A DNA stretch of 64,000 nt from contig CANLWG010000024.1 of assembly GCA_947494715.1 (NCBI GenBank), forward strand, positions 1-64,000, given 5' to 3'. The translations under genes were made by a program, and so were the position numbers. This document shows, one piece after another, positions 1 through 6,706 of the stretch. The stretch is from an uncultured Flavobacteriaceae bacterium. GTDB taxonomy: Bacteria > Bacteroidota > Bacteroidia > Flavobacteriales > Flavobacteriaceae. Numbering within the stretch: position 1 is the stretch's first letter; each line of letters starts with the position of its first letter. The notes under the pieces were generated by a model. The model was given only the letters and a program-made list of their open reading frames with translations. It was not told the origin of the DNA and made no database searches.

Positions 1-11
1 TGGCATGAAAA

Positions 12-30
12 AAGCCTCTTAAAGAGGCTT
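12..30 (-). terminator. Rho-independent terminator left of the first cassette-like unit
   Basis: An 8-bp perfect stem (AAGCCTCT / AGAGGCTT) with a 3-nt loop is followed on the minus strand by six T residues. It would end minus-strand transcripts coming from the membrane-protein gene at 95-775 or from whatever follows it to the left. Confidence 0.7.
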
Positions 31-66
31 AGATCCATCCGGTCTGTGATCAATTATTCCCTTGCG

Positions 67-91
67 CAACGGTTACCCGTGTTGGCTGTAG
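67..91 (-). repeat. attC-like junction (left end of cassette-like unit 1)
   Basis: On the plus strand this reads CAAC, a 10-nt spacer (GGTTACCCGT), then GTTGGCTGTA at 81-90. GTTGGCTGTA is the exact reverse complement of TACAGCCAAC at 791-800, so the enclosed gene sits between perfect 10-bp terminal inverted repeats. The CAAC-spacer-GTTG pattern recurs at 9341-9355. The stop codon of the enclosed gene (95-97) is only four bases inside the repeat, as in compact integron cassettes. The recombination-site role is inferred; the repeats are observed. Confidence 0.5.
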
Positions 92-94
92 TTT

Positions 95-775
95 TTATTT
101 TTTTAAAATATTCAAAATGTCAGCGACTAAATATGCTCCACAAACTCCAATTCCGAAAAGTCCGTGAATCGCTTTTCCATTCGGCAATATTTCGGTCAGG
201 CAGAAATAAATAATTACTATACAAACAGGATAAAATATAATTCGGGTTAAAATTTTCTTTAGAGTCCACTCATTTTCTTCTGGTTTTTCTTGTCTTGGCA
301 GGTTTTTGAATTTTTCAGGATATTTTTTTCTTTCAATATTTTCAATGGCCACTTTTAATTCCTCGGTCATTATTTTTTTCTCGTGATTCGTTGCTCTTCG
401 CATAATAAGAAACAAAAAAAGTGCTGTTACCAAAATGAATAGTGAAAGAGCGAGTCCTTCTTTTAGTTCATTTCCAAATAAGGGAAGAATGGCAAAAAGT
501 CCAAGCGCAACGAACGTTAATAGGTTGATAAATTTTCCAAATGGATTTAATTCCGTTGAAATTCCTTTGAGTCGATTTTCAGAATCGAACTTTAAATGAA
601 AAATGGGATATCCGCCTCTTAACCAATAAGATGAAGTCCAGAGAAGAATTTCATTTTTACGTATTTCACCACTGTACTTTAAAGTGTTGTAAAAGAACGC
701 ATCATTGAAATGGGTTCCAAGTGTGCTTTTTTTGTTTTCTAGCACTAATTCCTCAATGTCCGTTTTTTCAATCAC
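95..775 (-). CDS. Unknown membrane protein filling cassette-like unit 1
   Basis: 226 aa with no family that I recognise. Roughly residues 80-125 form two adjacent hydrophobic segments, followed by a charged linker (about 130-170), and the C-terminal 50 residues hold another one or two membrane segments. The N-terminal 75 residues look soluble and globular. The gene fills the space between the inverted repeats at 81-90 and 791-800, with about 25 nt of leader and four bases after the stop. No promoter is evident inside the unit. Base composition is visibly more AT-rich than the core genes further along, which fits recent acquisition. Confidence 0.6.
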   Translation of the reverse strand: MIEKTDIEELVLENKKSTLGTHFNDAFFYNTLKYSGEIRKNEILLWTSSYWLRGGYPIFHLKFDSENRLKGISTELNPFGKFINLLTFVALGLFAILPLFGNELKEGLALSLFILVTALFLFLIMRRATNHEKKIMTEELKVAIENIERKKYPEKFKNLPRQEKPEENEWTLKKILTRIIFYPVCIVIIYFCLTEILPNGKAIHGLFGIGVCGAYLVADILNILKK

Positions 776-789
776 TAATTCTTTTCAAA

Positions 790-801
790 TTACAGCCAAC
801 G
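790..801 (-). repeat. attI-like junction next to the integrase 3' end
   Basis: TTACAGCCAACG marks the integrase-side end of cassette-like unit 1 and pairs with GTTGGCTGTA at 81-90. Seven bases separate its CAAC from the TATAGATC palindrome arm. The second locus shows the same seven-base spacing (10028 to 10036). The conserved geometry suggests a primary recombination site; this is inference. Confidence 0.45.
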
Positions 802-805
802 TAGG

Positions 806-831
806 AGTATAGATCATTAATGATCTATACT
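806..831. repeat. 26-bp perfect palindrome downstream of the integrase
   Basis: A fully self-complementary 26-bp sequence with core TATAGATCATTAATGATCTA lies 17 bp after the integrase stop. It lacks the GC-rich stem and T-run of an intrinsic terminator. A shorter 18-bp version with the same arms occurs at 10036-10053 beside a degenerate integrase 3' end. Conservation next to both integrase copies suggests a structural or recombination role. Confidence 0.7.
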
Positions 832-847
832 TATTTTATGTGCGGAA

Positions 848-1975
848 CTAAGATAAGAGATCTTTTATGCTATTGAAGGAGGTTTCCGCTACATGGGTGT
901 AAATTTCCGTCGTTTTGGTAGAGTTGTGCCCCAATAACAGCTGAATGTGCCTTATATCTGTACCACCCTCCAATAGATGAGTGGCGAAACTATGCCTAAG
1001 CATATGTGGCGTTACCTTTTTAAATATACCGGCCCTTCTAGCGGCATTGGAAATTATTTTCAATACGCTGGATGCGGAATAGGAGTTGTTTCCCGGCCCT
1101 TCAAAGAGAAAACTCTTCGGCCTATATTCAATGTAATATTCTCGAAGGTCCTTCAAAAGGATAGGGCTAAGGACGGTCATTCTGTCTTTATTTCCCTTTG
1201 CTGCCCTGACACAGATGAGCATTCGTTTTCCATCTATATCCTCCAGTTTAAGGTTCAATAGTTCGCTTCTTCTTAGGCCGGCAGAGTACAATAGTGAAAC
1301 GATACAGCGGTGCTTTAGGTTGTTGGTGCTGTTTATCAGGTCAAGTACTTCCTTTTTCGAAAGTACCTTGGGCAGTTGTCTTTGTTTTCTTGGTCTCTCA
1401 ATGGCATAAAACCTGTTGGGCATGCCCATGACCGCCTCAAAGTAGAATTTGATACTGTTCACTGTTTGGTTTAAATAGGAGTGTGAACACCCATTGCCTG
1501 AAAGCTTCTGCAAATACTGCCTTACCTCATGCTCGGTAATATCCTTTGGCTCTATATTTTTGAAATGGTTGATAAAGCGTTCGAAGTGGTGCACATAGGT
1601 CTTTACGGTGTTCTCTGAATATTTTTTGATTTCCAGTTTGTCCAGATATTCATCCGGACACCGTTTGATATCCCTATCCAGGATCCGATTGCGATACCAA
1701 GAAATATTTTTTGGTTTTTCAGCGTTCAATTCGCCATTTGACTCAAAAAAATAATTACCGTTTATCCAGACCTCGCCCCTGAAGTTGTTAAAAATAATTC
1801 CCAGATTGGTCTTGTTGTTTTCAATGTGGTACATGGCAAAGTCCTCCAACCACTTAACCCTGGGCAATTTTTCTACCAATGCCTGAACGACTTTGTCGGA
1901 TTTGAACTGTAGCCCGATATGTTTATTGCCATCGATCAACAAATGTTTTAACGTTATACTTCTTCCCTTGAACAT
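848..1975 (-). CDS. Tyrosine recombinase (site-specific integrase)
   Basis: 375 aa. Residues 1-100 form a lineage-type extra N-terminal domain, about 105-195 a SAM-like core-binding domain, and about 200-370 the phage-integrase catalytic domain. The catalytic set is complete: R235 (GLRRSEL), K260, H324 and R327 (PHMLRH), H350 (LGH) and Y359 (EIYTH). The spacing between boxes is XerC/D-like, and the extra segment that characterises integron IntI is not visible. The stop is TAG at 848-850. Cassette-like repeats begin just past its 3' end, and a degenerate copy of its last ~110 bp lies at 10065-10175. A similar integrase type is common in Flavobacteriaceae chromosomes. It likely acts on the flanking inverted-repeat sites, but this is unproven. 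Confidence 0.93.
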   Translation of the reverse strand: MFKGRSITLKHLLIDGNKHIGLQFKSDKVVQALVEKLPRVKWLEDFAMYHIENNKTNLGIIFNNFRGEVWINGNYFFESNGELNAEKPKNISWYRNRILDRDIKRCPDEYLDKLEIKKYSENTVKTYVHHFERFINHFKNIEPKDITEHEVRQYLQKLSGNGCSHSYLNQTVNSIKFYFEAVMGMPNRFYAIERPRKQRQLPKVLSKKEVLDLINSTNNLKHRCIVSLLYSAGLRRSELLNLKLEDIDGKRMLICVRAAKGNKDRMTVLSPILLKDLREYYIEYRPKSFLFEGPGNNSYSASSVLKIISNAARRAGIFKKVTPHMLRHSFATHLLEGGTDIRHIQLLLGHNSTKTTEIYTHVAETSFNSIKDLLS

Positions 1976-2066
1976 GATGGTTTTTTGGCAATATCATAAA
2001 AGAAAATGATTTAATCGTATATTAACCGAATAATATTCGAATGCACATTCAATTAATTTATTGCTG

Positions 2067-2477
2067 ATGAGAATCCAGGAAAACTGCCTTTATTGTGAAA
2101 AACCCCTTACCGGAAGAACGGACAAGAAATACTGCGACCTTCATTGTAAAAGTGCCTACCAATATCAAAAACAAAGATTGGAACCAGAACGTTTTTATAA
2201 CAAGGTGGACAATCAACTTAGGTTGAACCGAAAACTTCTGAAGGAGTACAACAGGGCGGGAAAATCCATTATAAGATCCAAAGTGCTTTTGGATGCTGGT
2301 TTCGACCCAAACTTTTTCACCCATTATTGGAAGAACCAAAAAGGGGAGGTATATCTCTTTGTATATGAGTATGGCTTTTTGAAGAAGTTCGAAAATGAAA
2401 AGGAAAAATACGTTTTGGTTATTTGGCAGGAATACATGGCCAAAAACCTAGGGAAATATGGGTTGCGAAGAGCATAA
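2067..2477 (+). CDS. Small zinc-ribbon protein, function unknown
   Basis: About 136 aa from the ATG at 2067; an upstream TTG gives two extra residues. The N-terminus has two Cys pairs (CLYC, then CDLHC) spaced as in DUF2116-like zinc ribbons, so it probably binds one zinc ion. The rest is basic and helical without known motifs. It is divergent from the integrase, with an ~90-bp AT-rich intergenic region that contains a small palindrome (CGAAT..ATTCG). The DNA- or RNA-binding role suggested by the ribbon and basic tail is a guess. Confidence 0.7.
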   Translation: MRIQENCLYCEKPLTGRTDKKYCDLHCKSAYQYQKQRLEPERFYNKVDNQLRLNRKLLKEYNRAGKSIIRSKVLLDAGFDPNFFTHYWKNQKGEVYLFVYEYGFLKKFENEKEKYVLVIWQEYMAKNLGKYGLRRA

Positions 2478-2533
2478 TTATACTTGCGCATAGCCTAAAT
2501 CTCATCGGATGAAACCCGATAGCCGGAACATGG

Positions 2534-3205
2534 TTACCCCTCCTCCTGCAACGTTTTTATATCGGCGATCAATTGGACAATGGCAGTCTTGTTCAAACCA
2601 TTGTAAATACCTCGGATGTGTCTGTTTTTATCCACTAGGATAAAGTTTTCCGTATGTAAGAAATCGTCCTCCCCTTTGGGAACACCCAGATTTTCCTCCA
2701 CAAAATAGGCATAGCGTCCCAGACCATAGATTTCCTTTCGTTCCCCGGTTACCAAATGCCATTTATTGGGAATAACACCTTTGGTGTCGGCATAATTTTT
2801 TAAAATAGGTACGGAATCATATTCCGGTGTAACGGAATGGGAGAGTAATAGAACGCTGTCATCATTTTTGAACGCTTCTTGCACCAAGGCCATATGCGAA
2901 GTCATTTTGGGACAGATACCCGGGCAGGAGGTAAAAAAGAAGTCCGTTACGTAAATTTTGTTGTCAAAGGTCTTTTGGGTAACGGTGTCCCCCAATTGGT
3001 TCACCAGTTTAAAAGGGGCCACTTTATGCAATCCGAAAATGGAATCACTGCTTTGGGGCAACCACTTAGGTGTAAACGAGGGGTCATCATAATAGGGGAG
3101 GGTTTCTACCCGGCTAACGACCTCTTTTTTAGTTTCCGTACGGCATCCCAGTGCAACAAGGACCCATATTAAAAGTAAGGGCAGCTTATCTTTGGACCAC
3201 TTCAT
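2534..3205 (-). CDS. SCO1/SenC-family lipoprotein
   Basis: 223 aa. A hydrophobic leader with lipobox ends at C21. A thioredoxin-like fold carries the copper-binding motif C94-P-G-I-C98 and the conserved distal His at 184 (LHTENF). SCO proteins deliver copper to, or reduce the CuA site of, cytochrome oxidase, or act in thiol-copper homeostasis; here it would be anchored in the envelope. It is the last gene of a minus-strand operon (EF-hand, YHYH, MORN, SCO) and its start overlaps the end of the MORN gene by about 20 bp, indicating translational coupling. Confidence 0.9.
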   Translation of the reverse strand: MKWSKDKLPLLLIWVLVALGCRTETKKEVVSRVETLPYYDDPSFTPKWLPQSSDSIFGLHKVAPFKLVNQLGDTVTQKTFDNKIYVTDFFFTSCPGICPKMTSHMALVQEAFKNDDSVLLLSHSVTPEYDSVPILKNYADTKGVIPNKWHLVTGERKEIYGLGRYAYFVEENLGVPKGEDDFLHTENFILVDKNRHIRGIYNGLNKTAIVQLIADIKTLQEEG

Positions 3206-3773
3206 CTTTTAAGGTATAACATAGATTGGACCGCTTTAGGCCAAAAAAACGCCCGTTCTTGGCCTCATAATTGGCGTACAATTTTCCGGTCCGCAACCAG
3301 GCCTGTTGCAAGCCTTCTTCCTTCCCTCGGTCAAAATGCATTAGTCGGGCGATCTGTCCGTTCGGATACCATCTTTTTTGCTTCCCGTGGCGCTGGCGAT
3401 TTACATAATGGGATTCGGAACTCAATGCTCCATTGGGCCACCATGTCCTGGCCATCCCTTCCAAACGGTTTTCCACATAGTTTTTCTTGCTCGCCAAGGC
3501 ACCATCAGTATACCATTTTAAGGCGACACCCTGTTTTTTTCCATTATGGAACCCCATTTTTTCGGCAATCGTCCCGTTGGGGTGATGGGTTAGGGCAAAC
3601 CCGTTGAAGGGATGGCCCTCATACAACCATTGTCCGGTATTGGGGTATAATCGCAGTTCGCTTTTATGTACCTCGGTACTGGAAATTTTGATGGCCTCAC
3701 TGTTAATTTCTTTACCGACCGGGGAGAAAGCAAAAAGCAGTACCGCCCAACTGAAAACCTTAATTGATGGCAT
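3186..3773 (-). CDS. MORN-repeat (YwqK-type) secreted protein
   Basis: About 195 aa using the ATG at 3773, which gives a clean signal peptide; a longer reading from 3818 adds 15 residues that spoil it. After the signal come about five repeats of the MORN_2 type (for example WYPNGQIA, WWPNGALS, HHPNGTIA), which form beta-hairpin surfaces. Databases often label such proteins YwqK-family antitoxin, but nothing here suggests a toxin partner. The start overlaps the YHYH gene stop by 14 bp and the end overlaps the SCO gene, so all three are probably co-translated. Confidence 0.82.
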   Translation of the reverse strand: MPSIKVFSWAVLLFAFSPVGKEINSEAIKISSTEVHKSELRLYPNTGQWLYEGHPFNGFALTHHPNGTIAEKMGFHNGKKQGVALKWYTDGALASKKNYVENRLEGMARTWWPNGALSSESHYVNRQRHGKQKRWYPNGQIARLMHFDRGKEEGLQQAWLRTGKLYANYEAKNGRFFGLKRSNLCYTLKDEVVQR

Positions 3774-4536
3774 AGGGCGTTCCTTGATAATCTCCTGGGA
3801 AAAGAATATAGTACGCATTCAAATAGAGCTCGTTTTCAATGTGATAGTGGTACAAGGCCTCGTCCGAATGCTGTGTAGTTGTTGTGTGGCCGCCAGAGGC
3901 ATCCAAATCCGTGGGATAGTCCCCTGTGGCATTACATTTTCTCCCATAAATAAAGAAGCCATCGGCCAAAATACCGATCAATTCGTCATCATCCTCAGAC
4001 CAGGCGGTAGGCTCTAAATGATAGTGGTATACCGAAGGGCCAATATGACCGCCGGTATAATCCAGACTGGCCGCGGCCCCGTCCAAGGGACCGTTCCCTT
4101 CCTGATCGTTAAAAATGGCCGCACCGCTTACCGCAATACCTATGGCACCTAAACTGGTAGAGGTACTGCGGGCTGCCAACTCGGGATGGGCCGGTACCGT
4201 GAGGGTAGCGGAACCATCAAAATTGGGGATGATGCTTGGGGTAAGGGCCACGCCCGGCTCCTCTTGGTATAGGGGATGGTCCTCTCCCCAATATACCGTA
4301 CTATGGTTGGGAAAACCTGTGGTTTCAATGACCACATTGGAACCGTCCAAATAGATATCGGTCTCATCTTCATCAAATTCGGCGAATGCCGCACTCAAGG
4401 TTACTTCACCGGTAAAACCATCGTCGTCCGTCAAGTCTATGCCTTCATCGTCCATAGTCGTATCGTTGTCCGAGCTACAGGCGATAACAACAATGAATAG
4501 CAACGCTGTACCTAATACAATGGGATTTCTTTTCAT
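3760..4536 (-). CDS. YHYH-motif lipoprotein
   Basis: 258 aa. Lipobox Cys at residue 20 follows a hydrophobic leader, then an acidic stretch (about 22-60). The family signature YHYH occurs twice (170-173 and 229-232), together with other conserved His residues, an LIGILADGFFIYG core and a C-terminal LFPGDYQGTP. The biochemical function of this family is unknown; the clustered His residues suggest metal binding, which is inference. The second gene of the operon running from 4853 to 2534, beside a copper-binding SCO protein. Confidence 0.85.
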   Translation of the reverse strand: MKRNPIVLGTALLFIVVIACSSDNDTTMDDEGIDLTDDDGFTGEVTLSAAFAEFDEDETDIYLDGSNVVIETTGFPNHSTVYWGEDHPLYQEEPGVALTPSIIPNFDGSATLTVPAHPELAARSTSTSLGAIGIAVSGAAIFNDQEGNGPLDGAAASLDYTGGHIGPSVYHYHLEPTAWSEDDDELIGILADGFFIYGRKCNATGDYPTDLDASGGHTTTTQHSDEALYHYHIENELYLNAYYILFPGDYQGTPYAIN

Positions 4537-4553
4537 GATCTATTTTTTTAGTA

Positions 4554-4853
4554 TTAATCTCTTCTTGGAGGTCCGTTTCTTTCCGGTTTGGGTGCTTTTT
4601 CCAATTCTTCCTTGGAAAGATATCCATCCTCATTGGCATCGATTTTGGTAAAATCCTTTTTCAAGGGCCCCTTTACCTCTTTTGCTGAAAGCTTGCCGTC
4701 CTCGTTGGTATCCAAATCCTTTAATACTTGTTCCGTTGTGGGCGGGGTTCTATTTTCTCTCCTTCTATCAGTGGATTGGGCCTGTAGGGTATAGGAGCCG
4801 AAAAGCCCCAAAACGATCAGTACCGTTCCTAGTTTTACATTTTTACGATTCAT
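4554..4853 (-). CDS. Secreted EF-hand protein
   Basis: 99 aa. A Sec signal peptide (about 1-26, ending LQAQ) is followed by two EF-hand loops: DTNEDGKLSAKE and DANEDGYLSKEE. Both retain the acidic Ca2+-ligand positions and the terminal Glu. A proline-rich tail ends the protein. It is the first gene of the minus-strand operon and is divergent from the ECF sigma gene at 4963, with about 110 bp between them. A periplasmic Ca2+-binding role is expected from the motif. Confidence 0.85.
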   Translation of the reverse strand: MNRKNVKLGTVLIVLGLFGSYTLQAQSTDRRRENRTPPTTEQVLKDLDTNEDGKLSAKEVKGPLKKDFTKIDANEDGYLSKEELEKAPKPERNGPPRRD

Positions 4854-4962
4854 ATTCTACTTGTTTGTTTTAGGTTTAGATGTGGAAATCCAAAAAAACT
4901 TGCGCTTGGGTGGATTATTTTTAAATCCCTTTACTTTGTAAGCACATTAATCATTCTAATTT

Positions 4963-5544
4963 TTGGACGAAAGTCAATTTCTATTGGAATTAAAAGAGCA
5001 TAGGCAATCCGCCTATGCCCGGCTTTTGGACCTCTATCAAAAGAAGGTTTTTAATACCTGCCTTTCTTTCGTGCCCAATGTTGAGGATGCCGGGGACGTT
5101 GCACAAGAGGTATTTGTAGAAGTCTATAATTCCGTTGGAAAGTTCAAGGGAAATTCTACGCTTTCCACATGGATCTATAGGATTTCCGTAAATAAAAGTT
5201 TGGAATTTATCCGCAAGAGAAATACCCAAAAAAGATTTGGCTTTATGCAATCGCTTACCGGAACTATGGTTCCTCTGGACAAATCTTCTTATTTTACGGA
5301 GTTCAACCATCCAGGGATACAGATGGAGGAAAGGGAAAAGAAGGAAATCTTGTTTAGGGCTATAAATCAATTGCCCGAAGCGCAAAGAATAGTATTTACA
5401 TTGCACAATATAGATGGATTAAGCTATAAGGAGGTCAGTGCAATTTCCAAGAAAAGCATCTCCTCCGTTGAATCCTTACTGTTTAGGGCGAAAAGGAACC
5501 TGAGAAAAATTTTAACGACATATTATAAAAAAGAGGGTCGGTAA
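4963..5544 (+). CDS. ECF RNA polymerase sigma factor
   Basis: 193 aa. Region 2 (about 20-90, with DAGDVAQEVFVEVY and STWIYRISVNKSLEFIRKR) and region 4 (about 125-185, LPEAQRIVFTLHNIDGLSYKEVS) are both present. The start is a TTG, since no in-frame ATG precedes region 2. The next genes on the strand are a one-TM anti-sigma candidate and a CpxP-like protein, forming a typical envelope-stress operon. The divergent EF-hand/YHYH/MORN/SCO operon is a plausible target. Confidence 0.92.
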   Translation: MDESQFLLELKEHRQSAYARLLDLYQKKVFNTCLSFVPNVEDAGDVAQEVFVEVYNSVGKFKGNSTLSTWIYRISVNKSLEFIRKRNTQKRFGFMQSLTGTMVPLDKSSYFTEFNHPGIQMEEREKKEILFRAINQLPEAQRIVFTLHNIDGLSYKEVSAISKKSISSVESLLFRAKRNLRKILTTYYKKEGR

Positions 5545-5593
5545 CGCAAGTTTTATTGCAAATCGGCATCTAAATATAGGAATACCAATTACC

Positions 5594-5911
5594 ATGAACA
5601 ATAAAAAGAATACTTCCAAACGAATTGACGAGCTTATTGACTCTGCCTCAAGTATCGAGGCCGTCAACATACCTCCCTTCTTTAAAGATAAGGTGCTCAA
5701 TAGGCTTTCCCAAACCCGGGATTCTCAACCGCAGCTAGGTTGGCTCCCCTGGTTTACGCCCAAATATCAAATGGCGGCCCTGCTTCTTTTTGCTCTTTTG
5801 AATGGGCTTGTGCTCTATACCTATAGCGATTCCAACCGGGAAGAAGAAATCCAAACCTTTGCCGAGGCCTATGGCTTGTCATCGTCTCAGGATGAATCCA
5901 TGCTAAATTGA
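5594..5911 (+). CDS. Single-pass membrane protein, candidate anti-sigma factor
   Basis: 105 aa. The cytoplasmic N-terminal ~55 residues are followed by one membrane segment (about 59-77) and a short acidic periplasmic tail. There is no recognisable zinc-binding anti-sigma motif. Position directly after the ECF sigma gene and the topology are the reasons for the call. The stop at 5909-5911 lies just before the ATG of the next gene, so they are co-transcribed. Confidence 0.6.
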   Translation: MNNKKNTSKRIDELIDSASSIEAVNIPPFFKDKVLNRLSQTRDSQPQLGWLPWFTPKYQMAALLLFALLNGLVLYTYSDSNREEEIQTFAEAYGLSSSQDESMLN

Positions 5912-5916
5912 CCGCT

Positions 5917-6375
5917 ATGAAGAAAAATCTACTCCTTACCCTCTTGTTGATTTTCTTAATGGTCATGAATGGTGTGCTGCTGTATATGACCTTGAAGGAA
6001 CCGGATAAAAGACCAAGGCCACCGCGGGATTTCATTTTGAAGGAATTGAATTTCACCGAAGAACAGCAGATGGAATTTCAGGAGGTCAATGCGGAACACC
6101 ATCGTAAAATGCGGGACATTGATAAGCGTACCCGGGAATTGAAGGAATTGCTTTTTTCCAATTTGGGCTCAGCCGATTTTTCGAACCAAGAGCTGGACTC
6201 CATAACCTCCACTATCGGTAATTTGAGCCAGGAAAGGGAAAAGGAAATCTTCTCCTTTTTCAACAAACTAGAGCGTATGTGCGATTCCGAACAAAAAAGA
6301 AAGCTCAAGGGTATCGTTCGCGGAGCTTTAAGACGGCCTGGTCCGGGAGGTGGACCGCCACCGCCGCACCGGTAA
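5917..6375 (+). CDS. CpxP/ZraP-like periplasmic protein (metal or envelope-stress sensor)
   Basis: About 152 aa from the ATG at 5917. A leader or membrane anchor (1-22) precedes a mostly helical domain with LNFTEEQQMEFQEV, as in the Spy/CpxP/CnrR heavy-metal resistance family, and a Gly/Pro/His tail (GPGGGPPPPHR). It ends the sigma/anti-sigma operon and likely modulates anti-sigma activity from the periplasm. Its C-terminal half recurs as a partial copy at 8950-9202. Confidence 0.75.
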   Translation: MKKNLLLTLLLIFLMVMNGVLLYMTLKEPDKRPRPPRDFILKELNFTEEQQMEFQEVNAEHHRKMRDIDKRTRELKELLFSNLGSADFSNQELDSITSTIGNLSQEREKEIFSFFNKLERMCDSEQKRKLKGIVRGALRRPGPGGGPPPPHR

Positions 6376-6706
6376 ATAGAGCATATCCCGGTTTGGTGGG
6401 TTTGCGAAACTTCCTTAGGGCTTTTTGTAAACCAAATCAAATCGTGATTTGAATTAACATTGAAATGCCGTAAGTGAATTAGCTTTGGTGACCTATCAAC
6501 CGTCTAGAGCAAACGGACCATCTCCAAGAACCAAATGCCGATATCGCTCAAAAAGAACTAATATATAGTTAACTATTGAACTTTACGTTTTTATTCATGA
6601 GTTAGTCCAATTTTTCACCATTTCTTCTAAAATCATTGGAAAATAAGAGTTTTTTCTTCTTATTTGTACTCCTTAGACTGTTCTTTACACTTAATCCCCG
6701 AAACCT
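6376..6706 (+). other. 330-bp non-coding stretch
   Basis: No convincing ORF, RNA gene or strong terminator is seen. The first ~70 bp still align loosely with the sequence after the partial CpxP copy at 9202, so the duplicated block extends beyond the stop codon. The right part is AT-rich and presumably carries the promoter of the Ig-like lipoprotein gene. Confidence 0.4.

Noticed and set aside
848-1975. Calling the recombinase a classical integron integrase (intI)
   Set aside because: The spacing between its catalytic boxes is XerC/D-like and the additional IntI segment before the third box is not seen, so the name would claim more than the sequence supports.
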